The notes beneath the pieces are model-generated. The model was not told the DNA's origin and did not search any database. It worked only from the letters and a program-made list of their open reading frames with translations. This document shows, one piece after another, positions 14,534 to 22,962 of a stretch of DNA of 25,985 bases. Made by a program: the position numbers and the translations under genes. Every line of letters starts with the position of its first letter. Within the stretch, counting starts at the first letter, position 1. The DNA is from a virus, in the IMG/VR virus record IMGVR_UViG_3300031629_000065, positions 1 through 25,985 of that record. One strand, written 5' to 3'.

Positions 14534-15682
14534 ATGGCAAATGTAACTATATGGAACGGAAGTTCTACCTTTGCACCAGGTAATACTCCATTCGGGTTTT
14601 ACGATGCAGACAGCTCTTTTCAACAAGATGCTGATAAAGTTGCTAAATTCTGTGCTACCAGATTAGGGTACCCTCTAATGGATGTAGAATTGAATAACAA
14701 CTCTTTTTATGCATGTTTTGAAGAAGCTATAACTACATATGGTAATGAAGTATTTCAATACAATATAAGAGAGAATTATTTAGGTTTAGAAGGCTCTTCT
14801 ACTGGTAGTAGAGGTTCTTTGAACAACCAAGTAATTGATCCAACCATAAGTAGAATTATACAAATATCTCAACACTACGGAACAGAAGCTGGAGTAGGTG
14901 GAAACGTAACTAAACATACTGGTTCAATAACGATCAATAGAAATGTACAAAATTATGATTTTGATGCATGGTCAACAGAAAATAACATTTCAGGAAAGAT
15001 TGAAGTAAGAAAAATCTTTTATGAAGCTGCACCAGCGATACAAAGGTATTTTGACCCTTATGCTGGAACAGGTACAGGTGTACAGTCTTTAATGGGAGCA
15101 TTTGACTTTGGAAAATTTAGTCCTGGAGTTAACTTTTTATTAATGCCAACATCTTATGATGTACTAAAGACACAAGCAATTGAATTTAATGATCAAATTA
15201 GAAAGTCCGCTTTTTCGTTTGAAATGACAAATAATAAATTAAAGTTATTCCCAATACCTACTGCATCAGGAAGTTTACATTTTGAGTATTATAAGATGGA
15301 AGACAAAGCATCAACTAACTTTAACTCTAACAATTCAGTAATTACAAATGTTTCTGAAGTACCTTATGAAAATATACAGTACAAACAAACTAATAGTGTC
15401 GGTAGACAGTGGATTTTCCAATATACTTTAGCATTAGCAAAAGAACTATTAGGATATATCAGAGGGAAGTATGCAACAGTACCAGTACCGGGATCAGAAG
15501 CAACTCTTAATCAAGCTGACCTGCTTGCAGATGCAAGAAGTGAAAAAGGAGCTTTATTATTAAGTTTAAGAGAGCTATTAGATATGACATCTAGAAGTAA
15601 ACAATTAGAAGCACAGGCTAAAGAATCTGAAGATGTAGAGAACATTTTAAAGTCTGTACCAATGGTAATATACGTAGGTTAA
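14534..15682 (+). CDS. Probable neck protein (T4 gp13-like)
   Basis: A 382-aa structural protein, tentatively the head-neck connector that closes the portal after packaging (gp13 role). The start MANVTIWNGSSTFAPGNTPFGFYDAD leads into a helical part with DADKVAKFCATRLGYPLMDV and FYACFEEAITTYGNEVFQYN. A beta-rich middle (residues 130-270) follows, then a helical C-terminus with RQWIFQYTLALAKELLGYIR and a Lys/Glu-rich helix ending SVPMVIYVG. The position behind capsid and phoH and before gp14- and gp15-like genes fits the T4 neck set 13-14-15, but T4 gp13 (309 aa) is not recognisable in detail. The assignment rests on order and on memory of similar uncultured-phage proteins. The last base of its TAA is the first base of the next ATG. 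Confidence 0.6.
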   Translation: MANVTIWNGSSTFAPGNTPFGFYDADSSFQQDADKVAKFCATRLGYPLMDVELNNNSFYACFEEAITTYGNEVFQYNIRENYLGLEGSSTGSRGSLNNQVIDPTISRIIQISQHYGTEAGVGGNVTKHTGSITINRNVQNYDFDAWSTENNISGKIEVRKIFYEAAPAIQRYFDPYAGTGTGVQSLMGAFDFGKFSPGVNFLLMPTSYDVLKTQAIEFNDQIRKSAFSFEMTNNKLKLFPIPTASGSLHFEYYKMEDKASTNFNSNNSVITNVSEVPYENIQYKQTNSVGRQWIFQYTLALAKELLGYIRGKYATVPVPGSEATLNQADLLADARSEKGALLLSLRELLDMTSRSKQLEAQAKESEDVENILKSVPMVIYVG

Positions 15683-15981
15683 TGAAACTATCACAAATTA
15701 TATCTGAAATTACATTCAGAACATTCGAAGCAATGATTAAAGTTACCTTTGGTGATGAAGGTCCTAGCAAATATGATGATGCTATTAGAGCATTACCTGG
15801 TGTAACAACAGTTACATTAGCAAGTCAAGACCAAGAATCATTAGTTGCTACATATAAAGTAAAACTTATAAGTCAAAAAGAAGGAACTGAAGCATATGAA
15901 GCTTTTAAAAAAAATGCCATGACTAAATACAGTAATATAGTTAGTATGGAAATAGGAACAGAAACAATAGAAGAGAAATAA
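15682..15981 (+). CDS. 99-aa ferredoxin-fold-like protein with capsid-targeting-like leader
   Basis: A small protein of unknown function between neck genes. The first nine residues, MKLSQIISE, end I-S-E and closely match the leader of the membrane-segment protein at 10035 (MKLSKIILE), although the rest is unrelated. After the leader the pattern is strand (FEAMIKVTFG), helix (PSKYDDAIRALPG), strand (VTTVTLAS), strand (LVATYKVKLIS), helix (AYEAFKKNAMTK), strand (IVSMEIG). This is a beta-alpha-beta-beta-alpha-beta order like ferredoxin/ACT-type folds. TAATG overlap on the left and direct abutment on the right tie it to the neck operon. It could be a head-packaged internal protein or a small neck accessory; neither is shown. 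Confidence 0.75.
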   Translation: MKLSQIISEITFRTFEAMIKVTFGDEGPSKYDDAIRALPGVTTVTLASQDQESLVATYKVKLISQKEGTEAYEAFKKNAMTKYSNIVSMEIGTETIEEK

Positions 15982-16476
15982 ATGCTATTTGGATCGAACA
16001 GAGATTTTGACTTATTGGTTAACATCAATAGGGAACTGCTACATGATATTGTAGAGCAAGAAGTTTTATACCATAAATTGAGTATAGAAGATTCTAGTAT
16101 GAACCTATATGGAGAATCATTACAGAAATCTTATTGGAACGCAGTTAAAATAGCCTGTTTAATTACTAGAGGAGATCAAGTAATAGATATAAAAGAATTT
16201 GGTCCTGATTTAGGAAGAGAAGCATCTTTTGCATTCATCAAACAAGACTTAATAGACTCAGAACTACCTCCAGAGGTAGGAGATATAGTACAATGGCATA
16301 ATGATTTTTATGAAGTTGATACAGTTAGAGAGAATACCTTATTTCTAGGAAGAGATAATACATACAATCTTACTAGCAGTACATCTGGATTCGGTTCATC
16401 TATGTCGATTATAGTTGATGCTCATTTAACAAGAGCAGACAGAGCAGGAATAACAGAAGCAGTAAATAGAGAATAA
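15982..16476 (+). CDS. Probable neck/head-completion protein (gp14-like, tentative)
   Basis: A 164-aa soluble protein starting immediately after the previous stop. It has an N-terminal helical half with LLVNINRELLHDIVEQEVLY and a MNLYGESLQKSYW segment. A beta-rich half follows, with ACLITRGDQVIDIKEFGPD, LPPEVGDIVQWHNDFYEVD and RENTLFLGRD. The EVGDIVQWHNDFYEVD part resembles the beta-barrel of head-tail connector proteins. Being between gp13-like and gp15-like genes, it takes the place of T4 gp14, though it is much shorter than that protein (256 aa). The assignment is by context plus general resemblance. It ends 1 nt before the next ATG. Confidence 0.55.
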   Translation: MLFGSNRDFDLLVNINRELLHDIVEQEVLYHKLSIEDSSMNLYGESLQKSYWNAVKIACLITRGDQVIDIKEFGPDLGREASFAFIKQDLIDSELPPEVGDIVQWHNDFYEVDTVRENTLFLGRDNTYNLTSSTSGFGSSMSIIVDAHLTRADRAGITEAVNRE

Positions 16477-16477
16477 T

Positions 16478-17293
16478 ATGGCTGGAAAGAAACCTATACC
16501 GAAAAGTCAAGAGCAATTATCTGCAGCCCTTACAGGAGCTTCAATTGATAAAAGCAAAGATCGCGCTATGCAAATAAGAAGGGATAACGATACAGTTAAA
16601 AACTTCAGCGTAGGTATAAAAGATATTGATGAAGCAATTTACTATTACTTTAATGAAGTACTGCAACCAACTGTAACACAGAACGGCAAACCTATAAAGG
16701 TACCTCTTGTATATGGTTCTCCTGAACGATGGGCAGCAATGCAAAAAGACGGGTATTACCGAGATAAGAACGGTAAGATGCAAGCACCTTTAATAGTGTT
16801 TAGAAGAGATAGTATCTCAAAAAACAGAAACTTAGGAAACAAATTAGATGCTAACGGACCAAACAATATGGGAGTGTTTAAAACTTCCTATTCTAAAAGC
16901 AATATTTACGATAATTTTGGGATATTAAACAATAGGAAACCTCAAGAAGAGTATTATGCAGTAGCTATACCAGATTATGTTAATATAGTATACTCTTGTA
17001 TAATATACACCGACTATGTTGAACAAAATAATAAAATTGTCGAAGGAATAAACTTTGCATCTGACTCTTATTGGGGAGATCCAGATAAATATAGATTTAG
17101 AGCACAGATAGACACCTACACTACTTCAGCAGAAATAGTACAAGGTAGCGATAGGATGATTAAGACAGAATTTAACATTACATTACTAGGACATATAATA
17201 TCAGATACTATCAATGCACATATGCACAACAATCGTAAAGTATATAGCAAGTCAGAGGTCAAATTTACTTCAGAAAATGAGTCTAGCCTTTAA
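16478..17293 (+). CDS. Probable tail terminator/sheath stabiliser (T4 gp15-like)
   Basis: A 271-aa protein, the same length as T4 gp15 (272 aa), which caps the tail and joins it to the neck. After a polar N-terminus it shows the pattern typical of this family in T4-like phages: IDEAIYYYFNEVLQPTV, then KVPLVYGSPERWAAMQKDGY with RDKNGKMQAPLIVFRRDS. A YDNFGILNNRKPQEEYYAV segment follows, then the beta-alpha-beta stretch VNIVYSCIIYTDYVEQNNK. The C-terminal half has strand-rich KTEFNITLLGHII. The gene closes the neck block; the next gene belongs to the fibre region after a 71-nt gap. The function is inferred from order and motif resemblance. Confidence 0.65.
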   Translation: MAGKKPIPKSQEQLSAALTGASIDKSKDRAMQIRRDNDTVKNFSVGIKDIDEAIYYYFNEVLQPTVTQNGKPIKVPLVYGSPERWAAMQKDGYYRDKNGKMQAPLIVFRRDSISKNRNLGNKLDANGPNNMGVFKTSYSKSNIYDNFGILNNRKPQEEYYAVAIPDYVNIVYSCIIYTDYVEQNNKIVEGINFASDSYWGDPDKYRFRAQIDTYTTSAEIVQGSDRMIKTEFNITLLGHIISDTINAHMHNNRKVYSKSEVKFTSENESSL

Positions 17294-17301
17294 TCAGGTG
17301 A

Positions 17302-17310
17302 CTATTTATA
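17302..17310 (+). promoter_or_regulatory. CTATTTATA box ahead of the fibre region
   Basis: CTATTTATA lies 8 nt after the gp15-like stop and 54 nt before the next ATG, in a 71-nt gap. A small GTAG/CTAC hairpin follows in the same gap. It would start the fibre transcript if the box is a promoter. Confidence 0.4.
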
Positions 17311-17364
17311 CTAAAGTAGGCAACTACGACGGTTTTCTTAATATTATAAAATAGCAAAGCTTTA

Positions 17365-20300
17365 ATGTCAAAGTTCATAGGAGAAATATCAGGATCACTC
17401 GTCTTTAGAAAAGACAACGTGATGCAAACCGAGTTAAGACCAGGGATGAATGCCTTGAACTTAACAGGTTCGTTGAACATTACAGGGTCCTCACTTACTT
17501 TTAATGGATCTGATGTAATTAACCGTATAGCTTCATTAGAAGCTGGAAGTGCTACTGGATCTTCGTTACTCCCTTTAAACTTACACTCAAGCTCAATAAA
17601 TACCTATACTGGATCAGTAGATAAGCGTTTAGCAGCAATAGAAATTGTTTCCGGAACACTAGAAACTAAGGTAGAAGCATTAGAACAGTTAACTTCATCA
17701 TACTTTAGTAGAGTAGATGCTAGTAACATAGTATCATCATCTATTCAAGTAGAAGGATTAGGGTTCATAAAGAATGCCTTATCCGGTTCACAACAATTAC
17801 TTAACTTAGGATTTAAAAGAGATGTAATATCCGGGTCACAACAGATTGCTTCTTTAGGATTTGTTACCTCTTCAGGAATAGCAAGTTTTAACCAACTAAG
17901 TAACATACCATCTTCTATTATAAGCTCTTCTGCACAAATAGAATCTTTATTATATATTACAGGATCAACTTATCAGGAGATTACAAGCAAACCACCGGGT
18001 ATAGTTTCTTCTTCTGCTCAAATTACAGCATTAGGCTTTGGAACAGTTAACTCTGGTACAATATCATCGTCATTACAGATTGAATCACTAGGGTTTGTAA
18101 CATCTTCAGCAACTACTGACGTAGAAGGGCTTAATACCTTTACTGGGTCAATAGAAATTAAGGTAGATAACCTAACATCAGCTTCTGGATCATACCTTAC
18201 CGGTATTAATGCAGGTATACTGTCTTCATCAGCACAAATAACAGCTTTAGGATACATAACAGCATCAGTAAGTTCAGATGTAGCAGGACTAAACACATTT
18301 ACATCATCTATACAGACAGAAGTAAATTCTATTAAGGCTGTAACGGGTTCATTCCTTAGTTCTTTACCTAATAGCATTATATCTTCATCAGCTCAGATAT
18401 CCTCATTAGGATTTCTATCTTCTGCACATACAGAGATACCAGAAGGTACTATATCATCATCTCTACAAATAGGAACACTAGGATACATCACTTCTTCAGT
18501 TCAATCTGATGTTACCGGTCTTAATACCTTTACAAGCTCAATAGAAGCTACAGTTCAAGGGCTATTAAGTGCTACTTCATCATATGCTGTAGGAAGTCAT
18601 AGTGATATAACAAGTATTAACCTATTTACAGGTTCTATTCAATCTAAAGTCGATAATTTGACTTTAAGCACTGGTTCCTTACAAAATGAAGTTAATGCTC
18701 TTAAAGCATCTACAGGGTCTTACTTAAATTCACTAAATGCAGGTATATTATCCTCTTCTTTACAAGTAGAAGCATTAGGATACATAACAGCATCAGTTAA
18801 AGCAGATGTAACAGGCTTAAACACATTTACAGGCTCAATAGAAGCCTCAGTACTAGGTCTTTTACAGGCTACATCTTCATATGCTGTAGGAAGTCATAGT
18901 GATATAACAGGATTAAATAATAAAACCGGTTCTTTCGCTAGTACAGGGTCTAATACCTTTATAGGTAACCAAATAGTTACCGGAAGCATAATACCAGGTT
19001 CATCTACTAATGATTTAGGTACATCTGCTAAACCTTGGCAACATTTATATATCAGCTCAGGGTCTATTAAGTTTATGAACAAAGATGGAACTCAACAATC
19101 AGCTTTTAATAACCAATTTGATGGTAATAGAGTAGTATCTAACACAGAACACCCTTTATTTAACTCATATAACCCTGGAACAGCAAATACAATAGAAGAT
19201 TTCTTAGAAGCAGTCTTTTACCCTAATACAGCACCGACTATATCAACAGGTAACCAGGTAGTAGCAGAATATGAACCTATAGGAACAAACTTAGTTACAT
19301 TAGCTGGAGCAGATGCTGAATCTCAAGCAATTACATTCACAATAGATAGTTCTTATACAGATGGATATGTAAATATTACTAGTGGGGTACTAAAGCTAGC
19401 AGCTTTACCTACAGTAGCAGCATTTAATACAACTGATAGAGGAGATAGCGTATTCGCACACCCAGTAATTGTTAGAGCAACAGATACTATAGGAGCTTTC
19501 ACATTAAAGACTATATATGTAACAGTAACTGCAAATGCAGCACCACAATTTAGAGAAACAAGCGTTGGAGGTAATGTAATAAGCTCTTTCACTACATCTA
19601 GAAATGAAAACGCAGCAGCAGGAGAGATAACAAAGATATATTTTACAGATACTGAAACTGACACTATAACAATCACATCAGGATCAGATTCAGGTGATTT
19701 ATTTAGTATAGTTAAGTCACCAACCTACGTAACTATCAATCAGGTAACTGGTTCATTAGATTATGAAACAAAAACAACACATACACTAAGCATTACAGCA
19801 TCTGATCAACATTTTAGTGATGGAGATGACAGCAATTCATTTGTACAGATTCCTATCACTATTAACGTAACAGATAATACACAGCCAACTGTCAATGCTC
19901 AAACAGTTACTGGATTAAGTGAGAATAGTGCAGGTAATGCAGCTGCAGGAACAATAACAGCAACTGATCCAGAAGGAGATACCATAGTATTTAAAACAGT
20001 TACATTAATTGGTATAGAATTAGATTCATCAGCAATCTCGTTAGGTACATACACTGGGACTAGTGTCTCTGATCCAACAGAAAATGCTTTTGACATATCA
20101 TCAACCGGAGTAGTAACAAGAAAAGCAGCAGTTTTCCTTAACTCCGATATAGTTAATAGCTATAAGTACCGAGTTACTGTTACTGATGCTTATAACAACG
20201 GTACAGATACAGGTATAATAACAATCCCGATATCTGATGATGGTGCTCCTACTATTAGTGGAGAGACTTCTTTATATGTAATTGAATCAGCTACTAATGG

Positions 20301-22053
20301 ATCATCATTATACGATAATTCAAATGGATACTCTGGAACTACATCACAATTTACAGCTAACCAATCAGTAACATGGGGTGTCACACCGAACAGTAAGTTA
20401 GCAATTAATAGCTCAGGCTATCTAACAGTTAATTATAATGTATCAGGATCATCTGAAGTAGGAGGAACACAGATTAACGGAACAGTAACAGCAACTAATG
20501 CTTTTAATACACCTTCAACACAGAACTTTACATTAAACGTAACAGATAATACAGCCCCTACTATAACATTTACTAATACTAATGCTAACTTAAATACTAA
20601 CAAGGCAATCGCTGGAAACAACCTAGTAGCATTAGCATTTAATGACTCAGAAGGAAATACAATAGACTATACTTCTTATTCAGCATCATTTAATGGAGAT
20701 AGCTTAGAATCAGTTGTATCTGGTACTTCTAGGTTGATAAGAGCTACTTCTCCTCTAACAGCCGGTGTATATTCAGTAACAGCATCAATTGCCGACGAAC
20801 ATGGCTTTGAAACTAGGACATCTAGTCATGCATTTACAATTGCACAAGCACAAACTGGTACATTAACTAATAACGGTACATACTATATAATAGAATCAGC
20901 AGGAACTGGTGACATTATTAGAACCAATACCAATGGAAGAACAGGAACACAGGGAGATGTCGGAGTTAATTATAGTCCAAACTATGGATCACAAGTAGTA
21001 CAAGCTTTTACTTCTTCTAATGATGCGATAGCAGTTAATAGTAGCGGTAATTTAAGTCTTAACCTTAATATTAGCGGTTCTACTACTGGATCAGGAGATA
21101 CTATAACAAGTACTATACAGTACCAAGACCAATACAACAATCACGGTAGTTCAAACATAACTATTAATGTAGCAACAAATAATAACCCATCAGTTACTAT
21201 ATCAGAACAAGGTTCTTTAGAAACAGATAGCATAACATCAGGAGTATTAACAGCAACTGTTAGTATATCAGACACAGAAGCAGATTATCCGATTACTTTA
21301 GCACTATCCGGTACACATGCTTCATCATTTACTGCAGTATCTAATAATAGTAATGGAACATCATTCAATATAAATGCAAATAGTGCTTTAGCAGCAGGAA
21401 CTTATAGCTTTACAGCTACAGCCACTGATGCTTTCGGGAAAACAGGTACAGATACAGGTAATGTAGTTATAGCTCAATCAGCTGACTACGGTAAAGTGTA
21501 TGTTTATACTTCCACATATGGTTCAGATGCTGGTTTTGGAGGTAATTATAATGCAGTAATGGGAGCAAGTACTCTTAATGGTGATACTCCTCCACAAGTT
21601 ACAGCATATACAGGAAATACAGCATCACCTTATTATAAATTTAAAGCAGGAGCGATAGGAGACAGTTCAATATCATTAGCAGGATCACAATCAGCAACAT
21701 TACAGGCAACACTTAGTGGGTCTAACTTAGATACAGTACTAGCATCAGCAGGATTAATTTCTGCAGCTACAACTGGACAGATAATAGTTCTATTTCCTTC
21801 TGGATCAGATATGAGCAACCTACCGACATCTATTCAAGAGACCTTTAACAGTGTAGCAGGAGGAGCAGTCCCTTGTTTGAATGTAGATGGAGGAGGATTC
21901 TTAATAGAGACAGGGGAATTACATTCTATAGTGCTCGACACTGCTCATTTAGGATATAACGAATGGTTTGTATTTGGTAGAAAGTCACAAAATGCAATAG
22001 CAACAGCTTTTAAAATAAGACTTGTTGCAGCTAACGGAAGTCTACCAACATAA
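17365..22053 (+). CDS. Giant fibre/adhesin with SSAQ repeat array and cadherin-like modules
   Basis: A 1562-aa virion surface protein, probably a tail or capsid fibre. Residues 1-50 form a head (MSKFIGEISGSLVFRKDN). Residues 110-510 carry about ten copies of an ISSSAQI-x-x-LGF(I/V)TSS unit, often alternating with a DV-x-GLNTFTGSIE unit. Next is a stretch with TNDLGTSAKPWQHLYISSGS around 545-565, an element common at the end of fibre shafts. From about 620 to 1370 come six or seven beta-sandwich modules, each opening near (A/N)-P-T/S-I-type residues and carrying Thr-Ala-Thr-Asp strands and DNTAPT linkers, like cadherin/Ig-type repeats with Asp-rich calcium-like loops. The C-terminal 190 residues form a distinct domain starting YGKVYVYTSTYG with GGFLIETGELHSIVLDTAHL. 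Host-binding or shaft roles are inferred. No signal peptide is seen. Confidence 0.85.
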   Translation: MSKFIGEISGSLVFRKDNVMQTELRPGMNALNLTGSLNITGSSLTFNGSDVINRIASLEAGSATGSSLLPLNLHSSSINTYTGSVDKRLAAIEIVSGTLETKVEALEQLTSSYFSRVDASNIVSSSIQVEGLGFIKNALSGSQQLLNLGFKRDVISGSQQIASLGFVTSSGIASFNQLSNIPSSIISSSAQIESLLYITGSTYQEITSKPPGIVSSSAQITALGFGTVNSGTISSSLQIESLGFVTSSATTDVEGLNTFTGSIEIKVDNLTSASGSYLTGINAGILSSSAQITALGYITASVSSDVAGLNTFTSSIQTEVNSIKAVTGSFLSSLPNSIISSSAQISSLGFLSSAHTEIPEGTISSSLQIGTLGYITSSVQSDVTGLNTFTSSIEATVQGLLSATSSYAVGSHSDITSINLFTGSIQSKVDNLTLSTGSLQNEVNALKASTGSYLNSLNAGILSSSLQVEALGYITASVKADVTGLNTFTGSIEASVLGLLQATSSYAVGSHSDITGLNNKTGSFASTGSNTFIGNQIVTGSIIPGSSTNDLGTSAKPWQHLYISSGSIKFMNKDGTQQSAFNNQFDGNRVVSNTEHPLFNSYNPGTANTIEDFLEAVFYPNTAPTISTGNQVVAEYEPIGTNLVTLAGADAESQAITFTIDSSYTDGYVNITSGVLKLAALPTVAAFNTTDRGDSVFAHPVIVRATDTIGAFTLKTIYVTVTANAAPQFRETSVGGNVISSFTTSRNENAAAGEITKIYFTDTETDTITITSGSDSGDLFSIVKSPTYVTINQVTGSLDYETKTTHTLSITASDQHFSDGDDSNSFVQIPITINVTDNTQPTVNAQTVTGLSENSAGNAAAGTITATDPEGDTIVFKTVTLIGIELDSSAISLGTYTGTSVSDPTENAFDISSTGVVTRKAAVFLNSDIVNSYKYRVTVTDAYNNGTDTGIITIPISDDGAPTISGETSLYVIESATNGSSLYDNSNGYSGTTSQFTANQSVTWGVTPNSKLAINSSGYLTVNYNVSGSSEVGGTQINGTVTATNAFNTPSTQNFTLNVTDNTAPTITFTNTNANLNTNKAIAGNNLVALAFNDSEGNTIDYTSYSASFNGDSLESVVSGTSRLIRATSPLTAGVYSVTASIADEHGFETRTSSHAFTIAQAQTGTLTNNGTYYIIESAGTGDIIRTNTNGRTGTQGDVGVNYSPNYGSQVVQAFTSSNDAIAVNSSGNLSLNLNISGSTTGSGDTITSTIQYQDQYNNHGSSNITINVATNNNPSVTISEQGSLETDSITSGVLTATVSISDTEADYPITLALSGTHASSFTAVSNNSNGTSFNINANSALAAGTYSFTATATDAFGKTGTDTGNVVIAQSADYGKVYVYTSTYGSDAGFGGNYNAVMGASTLNGDTPPQVTAYTGNTASPYYKFKAGAIGDSSISLAGSQSATLQATLSGSNLDTVLASAGLISAATTGQIIVLFPSGSDMSNLPTSIQETFNSVAGGAVPCLNVDGGGFLIETGELHSIVLDTAHLGYNEWFVFGRKSQNAIATAFKIRLVAANGSLPT
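17727..18920 (+). repeat. In-gene direct repeats encoding the SSAQ array
   Basis: Imperfect tandem coding repeats. Two copies are identical over 33 nt (18580-18612 and 18877-18909), 297 nt or 99 codons apart. Another pair is identical over 23 nt (18247-18269 and 18775-18797), 528 nt or 176 codons apart. All spacings are multiples of three, so recombination between copies would change shaft length in frame. Confidence 0.85.
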
Positions 22054-22070
22054 TAATATAAAGATAGAAT

Positions 22071-22877
22071 ATGCCAGTATTTACATCAATATTAGAGTTA
22101 ACATCAGCAGCCAGTAGTTCGGGTGTTGCGTTTGCGGATATACAGTACCTAAAAGGTGCATTCTATACAGTAAGAGACACCTCAGATCTTAATAACATAC
22201 CAGCAAACAGGGCAACAGACGGACAAATAGTTTGGGTTGAAGGATCTTCAGCTACATATCAAGCATCTGTTACATTAGCAGATTATGTTAGTACCTTTGC
22301 TGATTCAGTAACATGGAGTGTATTTAATGGCTTTGGAGGAAGTGGAGGAGCATCAACATTAGGAGACTTATCAGATGTAAATACTGGTTCATTAGACGAT
22401 GGAGATGTATTAGCTTGGAGTCAATCAAATAATAGATGGGAACCACAGAATATATCAGGAACTGGAGATATTGCAGCAGTATTTGCAGGAGATGGACTTT
22501 CAGGAGGAGGAACTCAAGGTTCTGTATCATTAGATGTAAATGCAGGTTCAGGTATCACTTTAGACAGTAACGGTGTAAATGTTAACACAGGTTCATCACA
22601 TTTTATTAATGCAGTTACAATTTTAGCTGGAGCATCCAGTATATTTGCACAAACTGGATCATATCATTCAACAAATAGAAATATAGAGGTAACAGGATCG
22701 ATGTCTATCAATATGACAGGCAATACAAATCCTTTCACTCTTACATCAGGATCTAAAGAACTATTTAAGGTTTCAAGTACCGGAGTTCTTTTATTAACAT
22801 CTCAATCTACTATACCAACACCAGTAGTCGGAGGATTGTATTTTGACTCTGATAAAAACTTATATTTTGGTTCTTAG
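22071..22877 (+). CDS. Fibre/tail-associated protein, 268 aa
   Basis: A small fibre-type protein following the giant gene by 17 nt. Its N-terminal domain, around residues 1-90 (MPVFTSILELTSAASSSGVA to TWSVFNGFGG), contains a WVEGSSATYQASVTL segment. A linker LGDLSDVNTGSLDDGDVLAW with Trp after it (NNRWEP) follows; this is a short motif common in phage fibres. Residues 135-180 carry AGDGLSGGGTQGSVSLDV with GITLDSNGV, the same repeat type that occurs in the next gene. The C-terminal end is Ser/Thr/Gly-rich beta structure ending GGLYFDSDKNLYFGS, a phrase like those at trimer tips. It is probably a structural fibre or its hinge; the exact role is unknown. Confidence 0.75.
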   Translation: MPVFTSILELTSAASSSGVAFADIQYLKGAFYTVRDTSDLNNIPANRATDGQIVWVEGSSATYQASVTLADYVSTFADSVTWSVFNGFGGSGGASTLGDLSDVNTGSLDDGDVLAWSQSNNRWEPQNISGTGDIAAVFAGDGLSGGGTQGSVSLDVNAGSGITLDSNGVNVNTGSSHFINAVTILAGASSIFAQTGSYHSTNRNIEVTGSMSINMTGNTNPFTLTSGSKELFKVSSTGVLLLTSQSTIPTPVVGGLYFDSDKNLYFGS

Positions 22878-22885
22878 TATTAAAC

Positions 22886-22902
22886 TAAATAGCCTATTTA
22901 TT
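22886..22902 (+). promoter_or_regulatory. Palindromic CTATTTATT box ahead of fibre paralogue 1
   Basis: TAAATAG-C-CTATTTA is a perfect seven-base inverted repeat with a one-base centre. It embeds the recurring CTATTTATT box (22894-22902) and its mirror, and lies 60 nt before the next ATG in an 85-nt gap. It may be a two-way promoter or operator. Confidence 0.4.
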
Positions 22903-22906
22903 AACA

Positions 22907-22929
22907 ATGCCAAAAGGCATAAAATTTTT
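22907..22929 (+). terminator. Weak hairpin ATGCC-AAAA-GGCAT in the leader
   Basis: ATGCC (22907-22911) pairs with GGCAT (22916-22920) around AAAA and is followed by AAAATTTTT. The stem is short and the T-run is delayed, so it could be a weak terminator for the upstream fibre gene or a leader hairpin of the downstream gene. Confidence 0.35.
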
Positions 22930-22962
22930 ACTAACAAATAACAATAAAATAATTACAACAAA

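Noticed and set aside
17727-18920. Regular repeats that could be read as a CRISPR-like array
   Set aside because: Repeats are in frame, imperfect, translated as protein units and not separated by uniform unique spacers.
18018-21818. Several minus-strand ORFs of 60-120 codons across the giant fibre gene
   Set aside because: They are antisense shadows of a Ser/Thr/Ala-rich frame with few antisense stops; no leaders and no recognisable protein features.
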